NCBI GenBank assembly: GCA_934394815.1
Contig: CAKRRD010000001.1
Coordinates: 1-64,000, forward strand
Source of the DNA: an uncultured Acetatifactor sp.
GTDB taxonomy: Bacteria > Bacillota > Clostridia > Lachnospirales > Lachnospiraceae
Direction: 5' to 3'
Length of the DNA stretch: 64,000 nt
How positions within the stretch are numbered: the stretch's first letter is position 1; every line of letters begins with the position of its first letter. The position numbers were made by a program, and so were the translations under genes. The notes below the pieces were generated by a model. It had not been told where the DNA came from, did no database searches, and saw only the letters and a program-made list of their open reading frames with translations. Positions 1-8,828 of this stretch are shown piece by piece.

Positions 1-1008
1 ACACGGGGAGATGATCAGCCGGACGATGCGGAGGAAATATATATCAGCATTCCGGAGGACAAGTGGGATGAGTTCGCTAATGACTTTTCTGTCCAGGTTT
101 ATAATAATAAGGCGGACTACAGGAAAAACAGCTTGATCATTTCAGCAGTATTGGCTCTTCTGGGTGGAGTGGCGACCTATTTTATAAGTGGGCATGCACT
201 CAGACCGATCAGAGAGTTTTCTGACAAGATCGAAAAGGTACAGGCGCAAAATCTGGCAGATTCACGGATAGAAGAAAACCAGGTGAAGGAACTGAACCAG
301 CTTAGTGTTTCGTATAACCGAATGCTGGAACGTCTCTCGGCTGCATTTGAGATACAGAGACAATTTACTGCAAATGCAGCCCATGAGCTTCGGACTCCAT
401 TGGCCCTGATGCAGGTACAGCTGGATCTGTATCATTCCAACAGTCATCCGGACAATGATGCAGACACGGTACAGATGATAAAGATGGTTACCGAACAGAA
501 CGACAGACTCAACAAAATGGTAAAGACACTTCTCGACATGAGTGAGCTTCAGACGGTAGGACGGGATGATGAAATTATCTTAGATGCTCTGGTGGATGAG
601 GTGTTGGAGGATCTGGAACCTCTCGCAGAGGGCAAAAATATAAGACTGATCGGAAAATGTAAGGATATAACGATGGTCGGAAGTGACATCCTTATTTACC
701 GGCTGGTATACAATCTTGTTGAGAATGCCATAAAATATAATCATTCGGGCGGGCAGGTCACAGTAACCGCAGACCGGAAGGAAAAACATGTGTATCTGTC
801 AGTGGAGGATACGGGAGCCGGAATCCCTGAGGAACTTAAGGAGCGCGTGTTTGAACCGTTTTTCCGGGTGGATAAATCCAGAAGCCGGGAGCTTGGTGGA
901 GTAGGACTGGGACTTGCCCTGGTCCGTGAAATTGTAAGAGTACATGATGGCAGTATTACAGTGAAGTCCAATCCAGCTGGAGGGACGATCTTCGAGGTGG
1001 TTTTGTAA
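1..1008 (+). CDS. Sensor histidine kinase (5' end outside window)
   Basis: C-terminal part of a membrane two-component sensor kinase. The frame is open from base 1, so the start lies upstream. About 43 residues of probable extracellular region precede a membrane segment (LIISAVLALLGGVATYF, from about base 133). A HAMP-like linker follows, then a HisKA H-box AAHELRTPLALMQ with the phospho-accepting His near base 382. The ATPase domain has an N-box (NLVENAIKYN), a G1 box (DTGAGIP), an F-box (FEPFFRVD) and a G2 box (GVGLGLALV). It autophosphorylates and passes phosphate to a response regulator, presumably encoded just upstream. All catalytic boxes look intact. The signal sensed cannot be told from this fragment. 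Confidence 0.9.
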   Translation, partial: TRGDDQPDDAEEIYISIPEDKWDEFANDFSVQVYNNKADYRKNSLIISAVLALLGGVATYFISGHALRPIREFSDKIEKVQAQNLADSRIEENQVKELNQLSVSYNRMLERLSAAFEIQRQFTANAAHELRTPLALMQVQLDLYHSNSHPDNDADTVQMIKMVTEQNDRLNKMVKTLLDMSELQTVGRDDEIILDALVDEVLEDLEPLAEGKNIRLIGKCKDITMVGSDILIYRLVYNLVENAIKYNHSGGQVTVTADRKEKHVYLSVEDTGAGIPEELKERVFEPFFRVDKSRSRELGGVGLGLALVREIVRVHDGSITVKSNPAGGTIFEVVL

Positions 1009-1038
1009 ATTGTAGCAGAACAGGGTGTTTGAAGAAGT

Positions 1039-1473
1039 ATGATCAGAGTATTACAAAAAGCAGATATCGAACGAGTTGTTGATATATGGTTAGATACCAA
1101 CTTAAAAGCACATTATTTTATTCCGGGTCAATATTGGAAAAACAATATTGATTTAGTGAAAGAAATGTTGCCACAGGCAGAGGTCTATGTGTATGAGAAT
1201 GACTGCCAGATAGAAGGCTTTATAGGGTTAAATGATGAATATATGGAAGGCATTTTTGTCCGTGATGAAATGCAGTCGCAGGGTATAGGTAAGCTCCTGT
1301 TGAATTTTGTAAAAGAAAAAAAGACGAAATTATACTTAAATGTTTACCAAAAGAATACACGTGCAATTCACTTTTATCAAAGAGAAGGTTTTGAAATCCA
1401 ACGAGAAGGATTGGATGAAGTTACCAGGGAAAAAGACTATGTAATGGTATGGCAGCGTGGAAATTCTTTGTAG
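1039..1473 (+). CDS. GNAT family N-acetyltransferase
   Basis: 144-residue single-domain acetyltransferase of the GNAT fold, which transfers acetyl from acetyl-CoA to an amine. The acetyl-CoA pyrophosphate loop is visible as QSQGIGKLLL at about residues 80-89, preceded by the strand EGIFVRDEM. The C-terminal Y-QKNTRAIHFYQREGF segment is the typical GNAT motif B. It starts 30 bases after the kinase gene. The codons (AAA, TTA, ATA) are visibly more A+T-rich than those of the core genes, suggesting acquired DNA. The substrate is unknown; similar small enzymes acetylate antibiotics, ribosomal proteins or metabolites. Confidence 0.85.
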   Translation: MIRVLQKADIERVVDIWLDTNLKAHYFIPGQYWKNNIDLVKEMLPQAEVYVYENDCQIEGFIGLNDEYMEGIFVRDEMQSQGIGKLLLNFVKEKKTKLYLNVYQKNTRAIHFYQREGFEIQREGLDEVTREKDYVMVWQRGNSL

Positions 1474-1521
1474 GAAGAGTGGAAATTCCCAAATTGTCGA
1501 AAACATTGCAGGAGAAAGTAA

Positions 1522-1968
1522 ATGAGAACAGAAAGCGTCGAACTTACCGTTTTATGCTTAATACATAAAAATGGCAGATACTTGTTACAGGACAGAATAA
1601 AAAATGACTGGAAGGGATATACACTTCCGGGAGGTCATATCGAGCCGGGGGAATCCATCGTGGATGCGGTGATAAGAGAGATGCAGGAGGAAACCGGATT
1701 AACGATCAGCCATCCACATCTATGTGGAGTTAAACAATTCCCACTGGAAGAAGGGCGCTATATCGTTTTCCTCTTTGAAACAGAGGAATTTGAGGGAGAC
1801 TTACGCAGTTCCGAGGAAGGAATCATGCATTGGATAGATGAGAGGGAACTTTCCAAAGTCAACTTAGTTGAGGATTTCGAGGATCTGATAGAAGTAATGC
1901 TGGATGATGAGTTAATGGAATTTCAATATGTTATTGAGGACGGAGAGTGGCTTGTTATTAAGAGGTAA
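1522..1968 (+). CDS. Nudix hydrolase
   Basis: 148-residue Nudix-fold pyrophosphohydrolase. The Nudix box is complete: GGHIEPGESIVDAVIREMQE followed by ETGL, at about residues 36-59, with the REMQEE metal-binding glutamates intact. The N-terminal strand VLCLIHKNGRYLLQDR and the length resemble MutT/8-oxo-dGTP-type enzymes, but the box alone does not define the substrate. The start is supported by AGGAGAAAGTAAATG. It lies 48 bases after the GNAT gene and is followed by the 5' remnant of a second Nudix gene. Confidence 0.88.
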   Translation: MRTESVELTVLCLIHKNGRYLLQDRIKNDWKGYTLPGGHIEPGESIVDAVIREMQEETGLTISHPHLCGVKQFPLEEGRYIVFLFETEEFEGDLRSSEEGIMHWIDERELSKVNLVEDFEDLIEVMLDDELMEFQYVIEDGEWLVIKR

Positions 1969-1990
1969 TTCGGAACCTAAGGAGGCTAAT

Positions 1991-2086
1991 TTGCATAGAA
2001 TTTTTGGAAAAGAAGAAAATGTAGCTTATCTGGATAGAAGAGGCATCTATATCATTCCCATAAAGGGAGCGGTATTGGTGATTTGA
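1991..2086 (+). pseudogene. N-terminal fragment of a second Nudix hydrolase
   Basis: A strong ribosome site (AAGGAGG) precedes a TTG codon that opens a 31-residue reading frame beginning LHRIFGKEENVAYLDRRGIY and ending TGA. This resembles the N-terminal strand region of small Nudix proteins, but the sequence stops before any Nudix box. I read it as a truncated gene start left by a deletion; the next gene remnant begins 58 bases on. Whether the short peptide is made is unknown. Confidence 0.5.
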
Positions 2087-2144
2087 GCGGTGATAAAAGT
2101 TGTGGTGAAACGGAAAAAAATAATTTATAGAGGGGAATGAAATA

Positions 2145-2703
2145 ATGGAGAAATTGGTTATTGTCGATGGTGAATCATACAAAGATTGGATAACAGAAAT
2201 ATCAAATGAATTTAAAAGGAGCCAAATTCGTGCAGCGGTAAAAATAAATGATGAAATGCTACGTTTTTATTGGAAACTTGGAAAAGATATTTCAACAATG
2301 AGCAAGCAATAATATCCTTGTGCCGGAAATCGTCCACAAGCTGTGGACGATTCGACTATCGTTTTTAGAATTCCTTGGGGACATAATAGACAAATGTAAA
2401 AACAATGTGGATAAGGCATTGTTTTATGTGAGAAAAGCACTAGAAAATAATTGGTCTCGTGATGTCCTGGTAAATTTTTTAGATACGGATTTATTTGAAA
2501 GACAAGGAAAAGCTATAACAAATAATCCAACTTTAGGATTGTTAATCTGTAAAGATATGGATAAAGTCGAGGCACAGTATGCACTGGAATCAACAAGTCA
2601 ACCTTTGGGAATATCCAGCTATGAATTATCTAAGTTGATACCAGAAGAATTTAAGGGAAGCTTGCCTACAATTGAAGAGATTGAGGCAGAATTGAAAGAT
2701 TAA
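2145..2703 (+). pseudogene. DUF1016 (YhcG-type) nuclease gene, internally deleted
   Basis: Remnant of a DUF1016/YhcG protein, a PD-(D/E)XK nuclease-like family often found near restriction or mobile loci. The first 55 codons (2145-2312, ending TAA) encode the family N-terminus, with RSQIRAAVKINDEMLRFYWK. After a short scrambled stretch the frame at 2320-2703 resumes with DKCKNNVDKALFYVRKALEN and SRDVLVNFLDTDLFERQGKA. It then jumps directly from GKAITN to NPTLGLLICKDMDKVEAQYA and the family C-terminus. Intact relatives carry well over 100 residues, including the catalytic core, between those two blocks. The gene therefore has both a broken N-terminal part and an in-frame core deletion, and cannot be an active nuclease. 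Confidence 0.75.
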
Positions 2704-2751
2704 AATCCTTGCATTAGAAGAATAATGCGAAGGTATAGGAGAAAAGAAATA

Positions 2752-3366
2752 ATGAAAATCTACATAGATTTTGACGATGTACTATGTGAAACCGCAGAAT
2801 ATTTTACGAAAATCGCAAAAGAACTGTTCGGCATTGATGTCCCTTACCGGCAGGTTCAGTTTTTCAATTTGCAGAAATCATTTGATTTAAATGATGAGCA
2901 GTATGAAGCTCTGATGAAAGTGGGGCATTTGCCGGAAAATCTGCTGAATTACGAGGAGACGCCGGGGGCTTCCGAAGCAATTAATAAGTGGGTGGATCAG
3001 GGACACGAGGTTTTTATCATTACCGGAAGGCCGTTCAATTCCTACGAACCATCGAGGCAATGGCTTGATGAACATCATTTGGAAAGAGTTCCCTTGTTCT
3101 GCGTAGACAAATACGGGCGCGAAACAGCGAAACAGGATTATAGATATAATATGACATTGGCGGAACTTTACAACATGACCTTTGATTTTGCGGTAGAGGA
3201 TTCTCCGGCGGCATTTGAGCATGTAATGCATTTTGACAACTGCAGGATAGTCGTGTTCGACCGGCCATGGAACAGCCGGGCAGAGCTTCCCAATGACAGA
3301 TTTGTGAGATGCAAGGACTGGCAGGAGATTGACCGGTTGTTTGAAATTGGAAAAAACGGAGAATGA
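2752..3366 (+). CDS. HAD-family 5'-nucleotidase-like phosphatase
   Basis: 204-residue HAD-superfamily phosphohydrolase resembling bacterial NT5C-type 5'(3')-deoxyribonucleotidases. Motif I is YIDFDDVLCE with the nucleophile Asp6 and acid Asp8. Motif II is FIITGRPF, about residues 82-89. A late acidic motif (DFAVEDSP) would hold the Mg ion. I chose the ATG at 2752 because AGGAGAAAAGAAATA precedes it and the D-x-D motif then sits at the usual distance from the N-terminus; a frame start at 2725 adds only basic residues. Function as a nucleotide or other small-molecule phosphatase is inferred from the family. Confidence 0.75.
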   Translation: MKIYIDFDDVLCETAEYFTKIAKELFGIDVPYRQVQFFNLQKSFDLNDEQYEALMKVGHLPENLLNYEETPGASEAINKWVDQGHEVFIITGRPFNSYEPSRQWLDEHHLERVPLFCVDKYGRETAKQDYRYNMTLAELYNMTFDFAVEDSPAAFEHVMHFDNCRIVVFDRPWNSRAELPNDRFVRCKDWQEIDRLFEIGKNGE

Positions 3367-3369
3367 ACT

Positions 3370-3894
3370 ATGATAAAATTTTTAAAGGCAGCGCCTGTCG
3401 TGTTCCTGATCGGAACCATTGTAACGGGTATTTTATATCAAAAAACGCTTTTAGGAATCTGGCTGACGATTGCCATTACCTGTGGAACCACGGCTTATCA
3501 TTTTACCATGCGATGGGTGGTTGCATTTATCTATAATTCTATCATGCATAACAGGGCAGATTACAGAAAACGCTGGTATCAGGTAAGTAAATCCGAAATG
3601 AAATTATATGAAAAGCTGCGTGTGAAAAAATGGAAGAATCGCATGCCTACATATAATCCCAGCCTGTTTGATCCGAGACAACACACCTGGGAGGAAATAG
3701 CGCAGGTCACATGTCAGGCGGAACTGGGGCATGAGACGATCGTAGTGCTCAGCTTTGTACCGATTCTGGCAGGCCATTGGCTGGGAGGATATCCGGCATT
3801 TATCATTACATCAATCCTTGCGGCCGTGTTTGATATGATGTTTGTGATCATGCAGCGATATAACAGGCAAAGGATTCTGAAACTGATAAAATAG
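3370..3894 (+). CDS. Small membrane protein, possibly CrtO-like acyltransferase family
   Basis: 174 residues. Two hydrophobic segments lie at the N-terminus (about residues 8-26 and 30-55). A basic cytoplasmic block with KKWKNRMPTYNPSLFDPRQH follows, and two more hydrophobic segments near the C-terminus contain IVVLSFVPILAG. The block VKKWKNRMPT followed by an E-x-C-x-AELGHE segment recalls the small glycosyl-4,4'-diaponeurosporenoate acyltransferase family, but I would not assign that reaction: no carotenoid genes are nearby. It starts 3 bases after the nucleotidase stop, so the two are probably co-transcribed. Confidence 0.6.
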   Translation: MIKFLKAAPVVFLIGTIVTGILYQKTLLGIWLTIAITCGTTAYHFTMRWVVAFIYNSIMHNRADYRKRWYQVSKSEMKLYEKLRVKKWKNRMPTYNPSLFDPRQHTWEEIAQVTCQAELGHETIVVLSFVPILAGHWLGGYPAFIITSILAAVFDMMFVIMQRYNRQRILKLIK

Positions 3895-3942
3895 AATGGA
3901 TACTTGATAGAAAGAGGATATTTGATAGAGAAAGAGGACGGC

Positions 3943-4602
3943 ATGACTAAATATAAATATGGGAATCCGGAGGCTCCTATTGTTTTGATCCAGCCCGTGG
4001 GGGATCATGATCTGCTGGAAATAGAGGGCGAAGTGGCACAGATCCGGAAACTGACAGCATTGGATTTTCAAATGATTGCGGTGAAAGTGGATGACTGGAA
4101 CCTTGATCTGTCTCCGTGGAAAGCACCCGCAGTATTCGGAAATGAGGATTTTGGCGAGGGTGCAGCCTCGTTGTTAGAAGAAATTTTGCGCTTATGTTCG
4201 GATGATAGTAAAACTTATTATCTTGGAGGATATTCTCTTGCAGGGCTGTTTTCTCTGTGGGCATCTTATCAGACGGATCGGTTTGCGGGGATAGCGGCGG
4301 CATCGCCCTCGGTGTGGTTCCACGGGTTTCTGTCTTATATGAAGGAGCATGAGAATCGGAGCCGGGCAGTTTACTTAAGCCTGGGGGACAAAGAGGAAAA
4401 GACGAAGAATCCTGTCATGGCTACTGTAGGTGACTGTATCCGGGAGGCTCATGCGTGGCTGCAACAGTGTGGAATCCGCAGTACGCTGGAATGGAACTCT
4501 GGAAACCATTTTCGGGATCCGGGGCTGCGGACGGCGAAGGCATTTGCCTGGGTAATGAAAAAATCAATGTTACAAGGTAGACCATATCAAATTGGGAATT
4601 AG
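3943..4602 (+). CDS. Alpha/beta-hydrolase esterase with a replaced C-terminus
   Basis: 219-residue alpha/beta-hydrolase of the esterase-D/enterochelin-esterase-like type. The nucleophile elbow is GGYSLAGL with Ser98 and the catalytic His is in WNSGNHFRDPG near residue 195. The ATG at 3943 has AGAGGACGGC in front of it; an upstream TTG at 3904 has nothing comparable. The last dozen residues (SMLQGRPYQIGN) are not esterase-like. The same bases in another frame encode the recognition helix of a decayed HTH regulator, so the gene end was created by a deletion junction near 4555-4565. The core fold looks complete, so activity is plausible. Confidence 0.75.
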   Translation: MTKYKYGNPEAPIVLIQPVGDHDLLEIEGEVAQIRKLTALDFQMIAVKVDDWNLDLSPWKAPAVFGNEDFGEGAASLLEEILRLCSDDSKTYYLGGYSLAGLFSLWASYQTDRFAGIAAASPSVWFHGFLSYMKEHENRSRAVYLSLGDKEEKTKNPVMATVGDCIREAHAWLQQCGIRSTLEWNSGNHFRDPGLRTAKAFAWVMKKSMLQGRPYQIGN

Positions 4603-4907
4603 GAGAGACGGCGCCGAACCCGGAGCAATTAATTCTTTTATCAAAGCAATTTGACATAAGCATTGATGAACTGGTGGGAAATGACGCAATGCCGTCCAAC
4701 AGTTTGTGTGAGGACAGGACTATAAAAGATATTTACATCGGATTGATTGTTCTGTGCGGCGTTGCGGCATGCGTGTGGGCATTTTCGGCAAACAGATTTC
4801 GCTATGTGGAAATATGGGGAATCACCATTGCCGGGGCGGTGATAGGAGCATGCCTGGGCAGAGTGATCCATGGAATTTTGATGTATTTGCAAAATGATAA
4901 AAAGTAA
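4560..4907 (+). pseudogene. Decayed HTH (XRE-type) regulator with membrane tail
   Basis: Frame 3 reads KINVTR-stop-TISNWELGETAPNPEQ and then LILLSKQFDISIDELVGND. This is the second half of an XRE/Cro-type DNA-binding domain (expected NVTRQTISNWE), with the Gln codon changed to TAG at 4578-4580. The N-terminal helices are missing because the 5' part is replaced by the esterase gene. A tail with two hydrophobic segments (IYIGLIVLCGVAACVWAF and WGITIAGAVIGACLG) runs to TAA at 4905-4907. A 77-codon frame from about 4674 could still be translated into a small membrane peptide, but no good ribosome site precedes it. Confidence 0.7.
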
Positions 4908-5041
4908 GAGGAAGTTCAGCTTTTTTCATAATATTTGTACACCATAGACATATCTGCTGCTTTGATAGTAAAGATTGCAAAATTGAGAGTTAGTGCCCGC
5001 AGCCATTTCTATTGCTTTGGTGCAAATCGCATCAAAATAGC

Positions 5042-5091
5042 AAAATCAGTACAAAAAAACTTCTAAATCAAACATTTTTTGTACTGATTTT
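5042..5091. repeat. 17-bp perfect inverted repeat
   Basis: The arms AAAATCAGTACAAAAAA (5042-5058) and TTTTTTGTACTGATTTT (5075-5091) are exact reverse complements around a 16-base loop. The plus-strand side is followed by TATTATTTTT, so a weak rho-independent terminator for the upstream remnant is possible. Its A+T-rich stem also fits the edge of a small mobile element or a regulator site. Confidence 0.6.
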
Positions 5092-5190
5092 ATTATTTTT
5101 CCTATTTTAGCGAAAATAAGCTCTTATAATAGGCCGAAATCTCATGTTTTTGTATTTTTTTAGTGAAAAATGGTGTTTTAAATACAAACA

Positions 5191-5226
5191 GAACTCCCGG
5201 AGGGCCGCCTGCTGATCCGGGAGTTC
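5191..5226 (-). terminator. Probable pyrG terminator
   Basis: Perfect 10-bp stem GAACTCCCGG / CCGGGAGTTC with a 16-base loop. On the minus strand it is followed by a T-rich stretch (TGTTTGTATTT), about 120 bases after the pyrG stop. Confidence 0.6.
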
Positions 5227-5344
5227 GTAGCAACGCTATTCATAAAAGATGCGCCACATTTATTTCATATTGCGTCATTCGTAAAAACCGAGCAAGCTCG
5301 TAAACACGGTTCCTATTTTGCCTGTGTGCAGCTTAACTTTCAAT

Positions 5345-6955
5345 TTACTTCCGGTGCTTATTCTCCAAAGACGCCTCCACGAATCCCTTAAACAGCGGAT
5401 GGGGTCTGTTGGGTCGGGACTTGAGCTCGGGGTGTCCCTGGGTGGCTACGAAGAAGGGATGCTCGGTGAGTTCGCACATCTCTACGATACGTCCGTCGGG
5501 GGACAGGCCGGAGAGACGCAGGCCATTTTCGGTGAGGACAGCACGGTAGTCGTTGTTGACCTCATAACGATGACGATGTCTCTCGGAGATGTTCTCCTGT
5601 CCGTAGAGTTGGTAGGCACGGGAATCCTTATCCAGTACACAAGGGTATGCACCCAGTCTTAAGGTGCCGCCGATATCCTCCACACCGTTCTGATCCGGCA
5701 TCAGAGCGATCACAGGATGTGTGGTGTTAGGATCCAGTTCCACACTGTGGGCATCCGTATACCCGATAACATTTCTTGCATATTCTACGATTGTAAGCTG
5801 CATTCCCAGACACAGTCCCAGGAAGGGAACCCCATGGGTTCTTGCATACTGAATCGCCAGGATCTTGCCTTCGATACCCCGGGAACCGAAGCCGCCGGGT
5901 ACCAGGACACCGTTGCAGTCACCTAACAGTTCTTCCACATTTTCCGGCGTTACCGTCTCGGAATCGATCCATTTGATATGCACCGTAGCATGATTGGTGA
6001 TACCGCCATGCTTCAAAGCCTCCACGACACTGATATAGGCATCATGCAGAGAGACATATTTTCCGACCAGAGCGATCTGCACTTCATCGGTGGGATGACG
6101 CAGATCCTCCACCATCTTCTTCCAGTCTGTCAGATCCGGTTCCGGACAATCCAGATGCAGGCATTCGCAGGCTACCTGTGCCAAATGCTCTTTTTCCATA
6201 GCTAACGGAGCCTCATACAGATATTCCACATCCAGGTTCTGCAATACATGACTCTGAGGTACGTTACAGAACAGCGCGATCTTGTCCTTGATGGATTGAT
6301 CCAGCGGATGCTCACTTCTGCAGACGATGATATCCGGCTGAATGCCCATGCCCTGCAGATCCTTAACACTGGCCTGAGTAGGCTTGGTCTTCAGTTCCTG
6401 AGAAGCGCTCAGGTAAGGAATCAGGGTTACGTGGATCAGAATGGCATTGTCGTGGCCCACCTCATGCTGGAACTGACGAATGGACTCCAAGAAAGGCTGG
6501 CTTTCGATATCACCTACGGTACCGCCGACCTCGATGATGGCGATGCGGGTCTCATCATCGGTAAAGTTGCGGTAAAAGCGGCTCTTGATCTCATTGGTGA
6601 TATGGGGAATGACCTGAACGGTACCTCCGCCATAGTCACCGCGGCGCTCCTTCTGCAATACGGACCAGTATACCTTACCGGTGGTAACATTGGAATTCTT
6701 ATCCAGATTCTCATCAATAAAACGCTCGTAATGACCCAGATCCAGATCGGTCTCTGTACCGTCCTCCGTGACGAATACCTCGCCGTGCTGAATGGGGTTC
6801 ATGGTGCCGGGATCAATATTGATATAGGGGTCGAATTTCTGCATGGTTACCTTGTAACCTCTTGCTTTTAACAGTCTTCCCAGGGAAGCTGCGGTAATTC
6901 CTTTTCCCAGACCGGATACGACTCCTCCGGTCACAAACACGTACTTTACTGCCAT
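5345..6955 (-). CDS. pyrG: CTP synthase
   Basis: 536-residue CTP synthase, full family length. It converts UTP, ATP and glutamine to CTP, the last step of de novo pyrimidine nucleotide synthesis, in the cytoplasm. The N-terminal synthetase domain opens with [20 protein letters not shown] and contains the nucleotide-binding loop. The C-terminal class I glutamine amidotransferase domain has GGFGSRG, the nucleophile Cys in [11 protein letters not shown] near residue 380, and the His/Glu pair in QGHPEL. AAGGAGGAG lies in front of the ATG. It is transcribed alone, opposite to the preceding cluster. Confidence 0.97.
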   Translation of the reverse strand: MAVKYVFVTGGVVSGLGKGITAASLGRLLKARGYKVTMQKFDPYINIDPGTMNPIQHGEVFVTEDGTETDLDLGHYERFIDENLDKNSNVTTGKVYWSVLQKERRGDYGGGTVQVIPHITNEIKSRFYRNFTDDETRIAIIEVGGTVGDIESQPFLESIRQFQHEVGHDNAILIHVTLIPYLSASQELKTKPTQASVKDLQGMGIQPDIIVCRSEHPLDQSIKDKIALFCNVPQSHVLQNLDVEYLYEAPLAMEKEHLAQVACECLHLDCPEPDLTDWKKMVEDLRHPTDEVQIALVGKYVSLHDAYISVVEALKHGGITNHATVHIKWIDSETVTPENVEELLGDCNGVLVPGGFGSRGIEGKILAIQYARTHGVPFLGLCLGMQLTIVEYARNVIGYTDAHSVELDPNTTHPVIALMPDQNGVEDIGGTLRLGAYPCVLDKDSRAYQLYGQENISERHRHRYEVNNDYRAVLTENGLRLSGLSPDGRIVEMCELTEHPFFVATQGHPELKSRPNRPHPLFKGFVEASLENKHRK

Positions 6956-6978
6956 AATTTTCTCCTCCTTTTGATATA

Positions 6979-7033
6979 GTAACTATTCAGACCCGCTCGT
7001 AAAATCCTCTTTCAGAGTTTTCTGAATAGTTAT
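6979..7033. repeat. Dispersed inverted repeat, copy A
   Basis: TAACTATTCAG (6980-6990) and CTGAATAGTTA (7022-7032) are reverse complements separated by 31 bases, in the gap upstream of pyrG. The same terminal motif recurs at 20624-20665 and 25658-25794 with unrelated interiors. Confidence 0.6.
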
Positions 7034-7038
7034 TCATA

Positions 7039-7080
7039 TAAAAAGAGCGAGGGACTCCCCTTGGGGAGCGCCTTCGCTCA
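7039..7080 (-). terminator. Terminator of the DUF1846 gene
   Basis: On the minus strand GAGCGAAGGCGCTCCCC pairs with GGGAGTCCCTCGCTC around a short AAGG loop, followed by TTTTTATA. It lies about 40 bases after the stop of the gene at 7117. Confidence 0.85.
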
Positions 7081-7116
7081 ATAACTGCCATAATTTATAA
7101 TAGAATGACAAAATGT

Positions 7117-8601
7117 TTAGTTGTGATACAGCTTCTGGTTCTGATAATGAGGTTCGCATGTCAGATTCACACCTAATTTGCGGAAGGTATTCATGTCGAT
7201 CTGGGACAGAATCACGCTGGAGTGCACCTCGGAACCTTTCAGATTCTTCAACTGCTCTACAGCGGCCTTCGCGGTAGCATCCGTAGCCGCACAGATGGAA
7301 AGGGCGATCAGCGTCTCATCCGTATGCAATCTGGGATTGCGGTTTCCCAGGTAATTCGTCTTCAGATCCTGAATAGGTCCGATGGCGGTGGGAGAGATCA
7401 GTTGTACCTCGTCCGGAATGCCGGCCAGAGCCTTGAGAGCATTCAGTAATAATGCGGAAGAAGCACCCAGCAGAGTACTGGTACGTCCGGTGAGGACTCT
7501 GCCGTCCGGAAGCTGGATCGCAGCTGCCGGTTCCCCGGTGGTCTCTGCCTTGATATTGGCGGCGCTGACTACTGCACGATCATCGATGGTGACACCGGCC
7601 TGCTTCATCAGAAGCTCCAGCTTTAAGATCTGATCGTCACTGGCGGTACCCTGGCGCTTCTGGCACAGAGTGTTGTAGTAGCGGCGGATGATTTCCTGCT
7701 TGGCGGCGTCGCGGACGGCTTCGTCGTCCACGATACCGAAGCCTGCCATATTGACTCCCATGTCAGTAGGAGATTTGTAAGGGCAGCTGCCCATGATCTT
7801 CTCGAACATGGCGCTGACTACAGGGAAAATCTCCACGTCACGATTGTAGTTGATTGTGGTTTCACCGTAAGCTTCCAGATGGAAGGGATCGATCATGTTG
7901 ACATCGTTTAAGTCTGCGGTAGCGGCTTCATAAGCCAAGTTTACCGGATGCTTTAACGGAATGTTCCAGATCGGGAAGGTCTCATACTTGGCATAACCGG
8001 CCTTGATGCCTCTCTTGTATTCATGATACAGCTGGGAGAGACAGGTAGCCATCTTGCCGCTTCCGGGTCCGGGAGCAGTAACGACTACCAGAGAGCGGGA
8101 TGTTTCAATATAATCATTTTTACCGTAACCTTCATCACTTACGATGAACGGAATATTGGAAGGATATCCGGGAATGGAATAATGGCGGTATACCTTCATT
8201 CCCAGAGACTCCAGCTTTTTCTGATAAGCAATGGCACTGGGCTGTCCGGCGAAGCGGGTCAGACACACACTGCCGACATACAGACCATAGCCGCGGAAAG
8301 CATCGATCAGACGTAACACATCCAGATCATAAGTAATGCCAAGATCGGAACGAACCTTATTCTTCTCGATATCTGCTGCATTAATGACTATGACGATCTC
8401 CGCCTCGTCCTTCAGCTGTGCCAGCATGTTGATCTTACTGTCCGGATGGAAACCGGGCAGAACGCGGGAAGCGTGATAATCATCGAACAGCTTGCCTCCG
8501 AACTCCAGATACAGCTTGCCGCCGAATTTCGCGATACGCTCCTTGATCTTCTCAGACTGCAGGCTGAGGTATTTATCATTGTCAAAACCTATCTTGTACA
8601 T
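7117..8601 (-). CDS. DUF1846 domain-containing protein
   Basis: 494 residues, a typical length for the DUF1846 family, whose biological role is not established. The N-terminus MYKIGFDNDKYLSLQSEKIK and the block LYLEFGGKLFDDYHASRVLP are family hallmarks. A P-loop-like segment APGPGSGKMATCLSQLYHE lies near residues 185-203, suggesting nucleotide binding. I prefer the start at 8601 (AAAGGTGTCAGCA before ATG). The frame extends 45 codons upstream, but those residues look like translated promoter DNA and contain no family sequence. A TATAAT hexamer on the minus strand lies about 52-57 bases upstream of this start. Confidence 0.85.
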   Translation of the reverse strand: MYKIGFDNDKYLSLQSEKIKERIAKFGGKLYLEFGGKLFDDYHASRVLPGFHPDSKINMLAQLKDEAEIVIVINAADIEKNKVRSDLGITYDLDVLRLIDAFRGYGLYVGSVCLTRFAGQPSAIAYQKKLESLGMKVYRHYSIPGYPSNIPFIVSDEGYGKNDYIETSRSLVVVTAPGPGSGKMATCLSQLYHEYKRGIKAGYAKYETFPIWNIPLKHPVNLAYEAATADLNDVNMIDPFHLEAYGETTINYNRDVEIFPVVSAMFEKIMGSCPYKSPTDMGVNMAGFGIVDDEAVRDAAKQEIIRRYYNTLCQKRQGTASDDQILKLELLMKQAGVTIDDRAVVSAANIKAETTGEPAAAIQLPDGRVLTGRTSTLLGASSALLLNALKALAGIPDEVQLISPTAIGPIQDLKTNYLGNRNPRLHTDETLIALSICAATDATAKAAVEQLKNLKGSEVHSSVILSQIDMNTFRKLGVNLTCEPHYQNQKLYHN

Positions 8602-8828
8602 TGCTGACACCTTTCTCTGCGGATCTTTGCAACTAAAATCCCATGATGTTCTATTATAGTTTAGTGTTCCCCAAAAATCTACTGGAAAGTAAAAATTTTT
8701 TTGGAAATCATTATTATATCTAACAATTTTAAGCAAATAATCACATAATGAGCAATTTTAAACAAAGCGTTCCTTTTCTATAATGAAGTTACAATCAAAC
8801 AGAACCAAAAAAGTTCTGAAAAACACCC

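Larger units (their letters stand above)
4908..5344. other. Gene-free A+T-rich interval
   Basis: 437 bases between the HTH remnant and pyrG. I find no coding signal. It holds a perfect 17-bp inverted repeat (5042-5091) and a G+C-rich hairpin (5191-5226) that fits a pyrG terminator, both listed separately. The rest is A/T-rich and unassigned. Confidence 0.6.

Noticed and set aside
5318..6871. Plus-strand frames opposite pyrG (for example 6248-6871)
   Set aside because: No family resemblance and no ribosome site; they are antisense shadows of a highly conserved CTP synthase.
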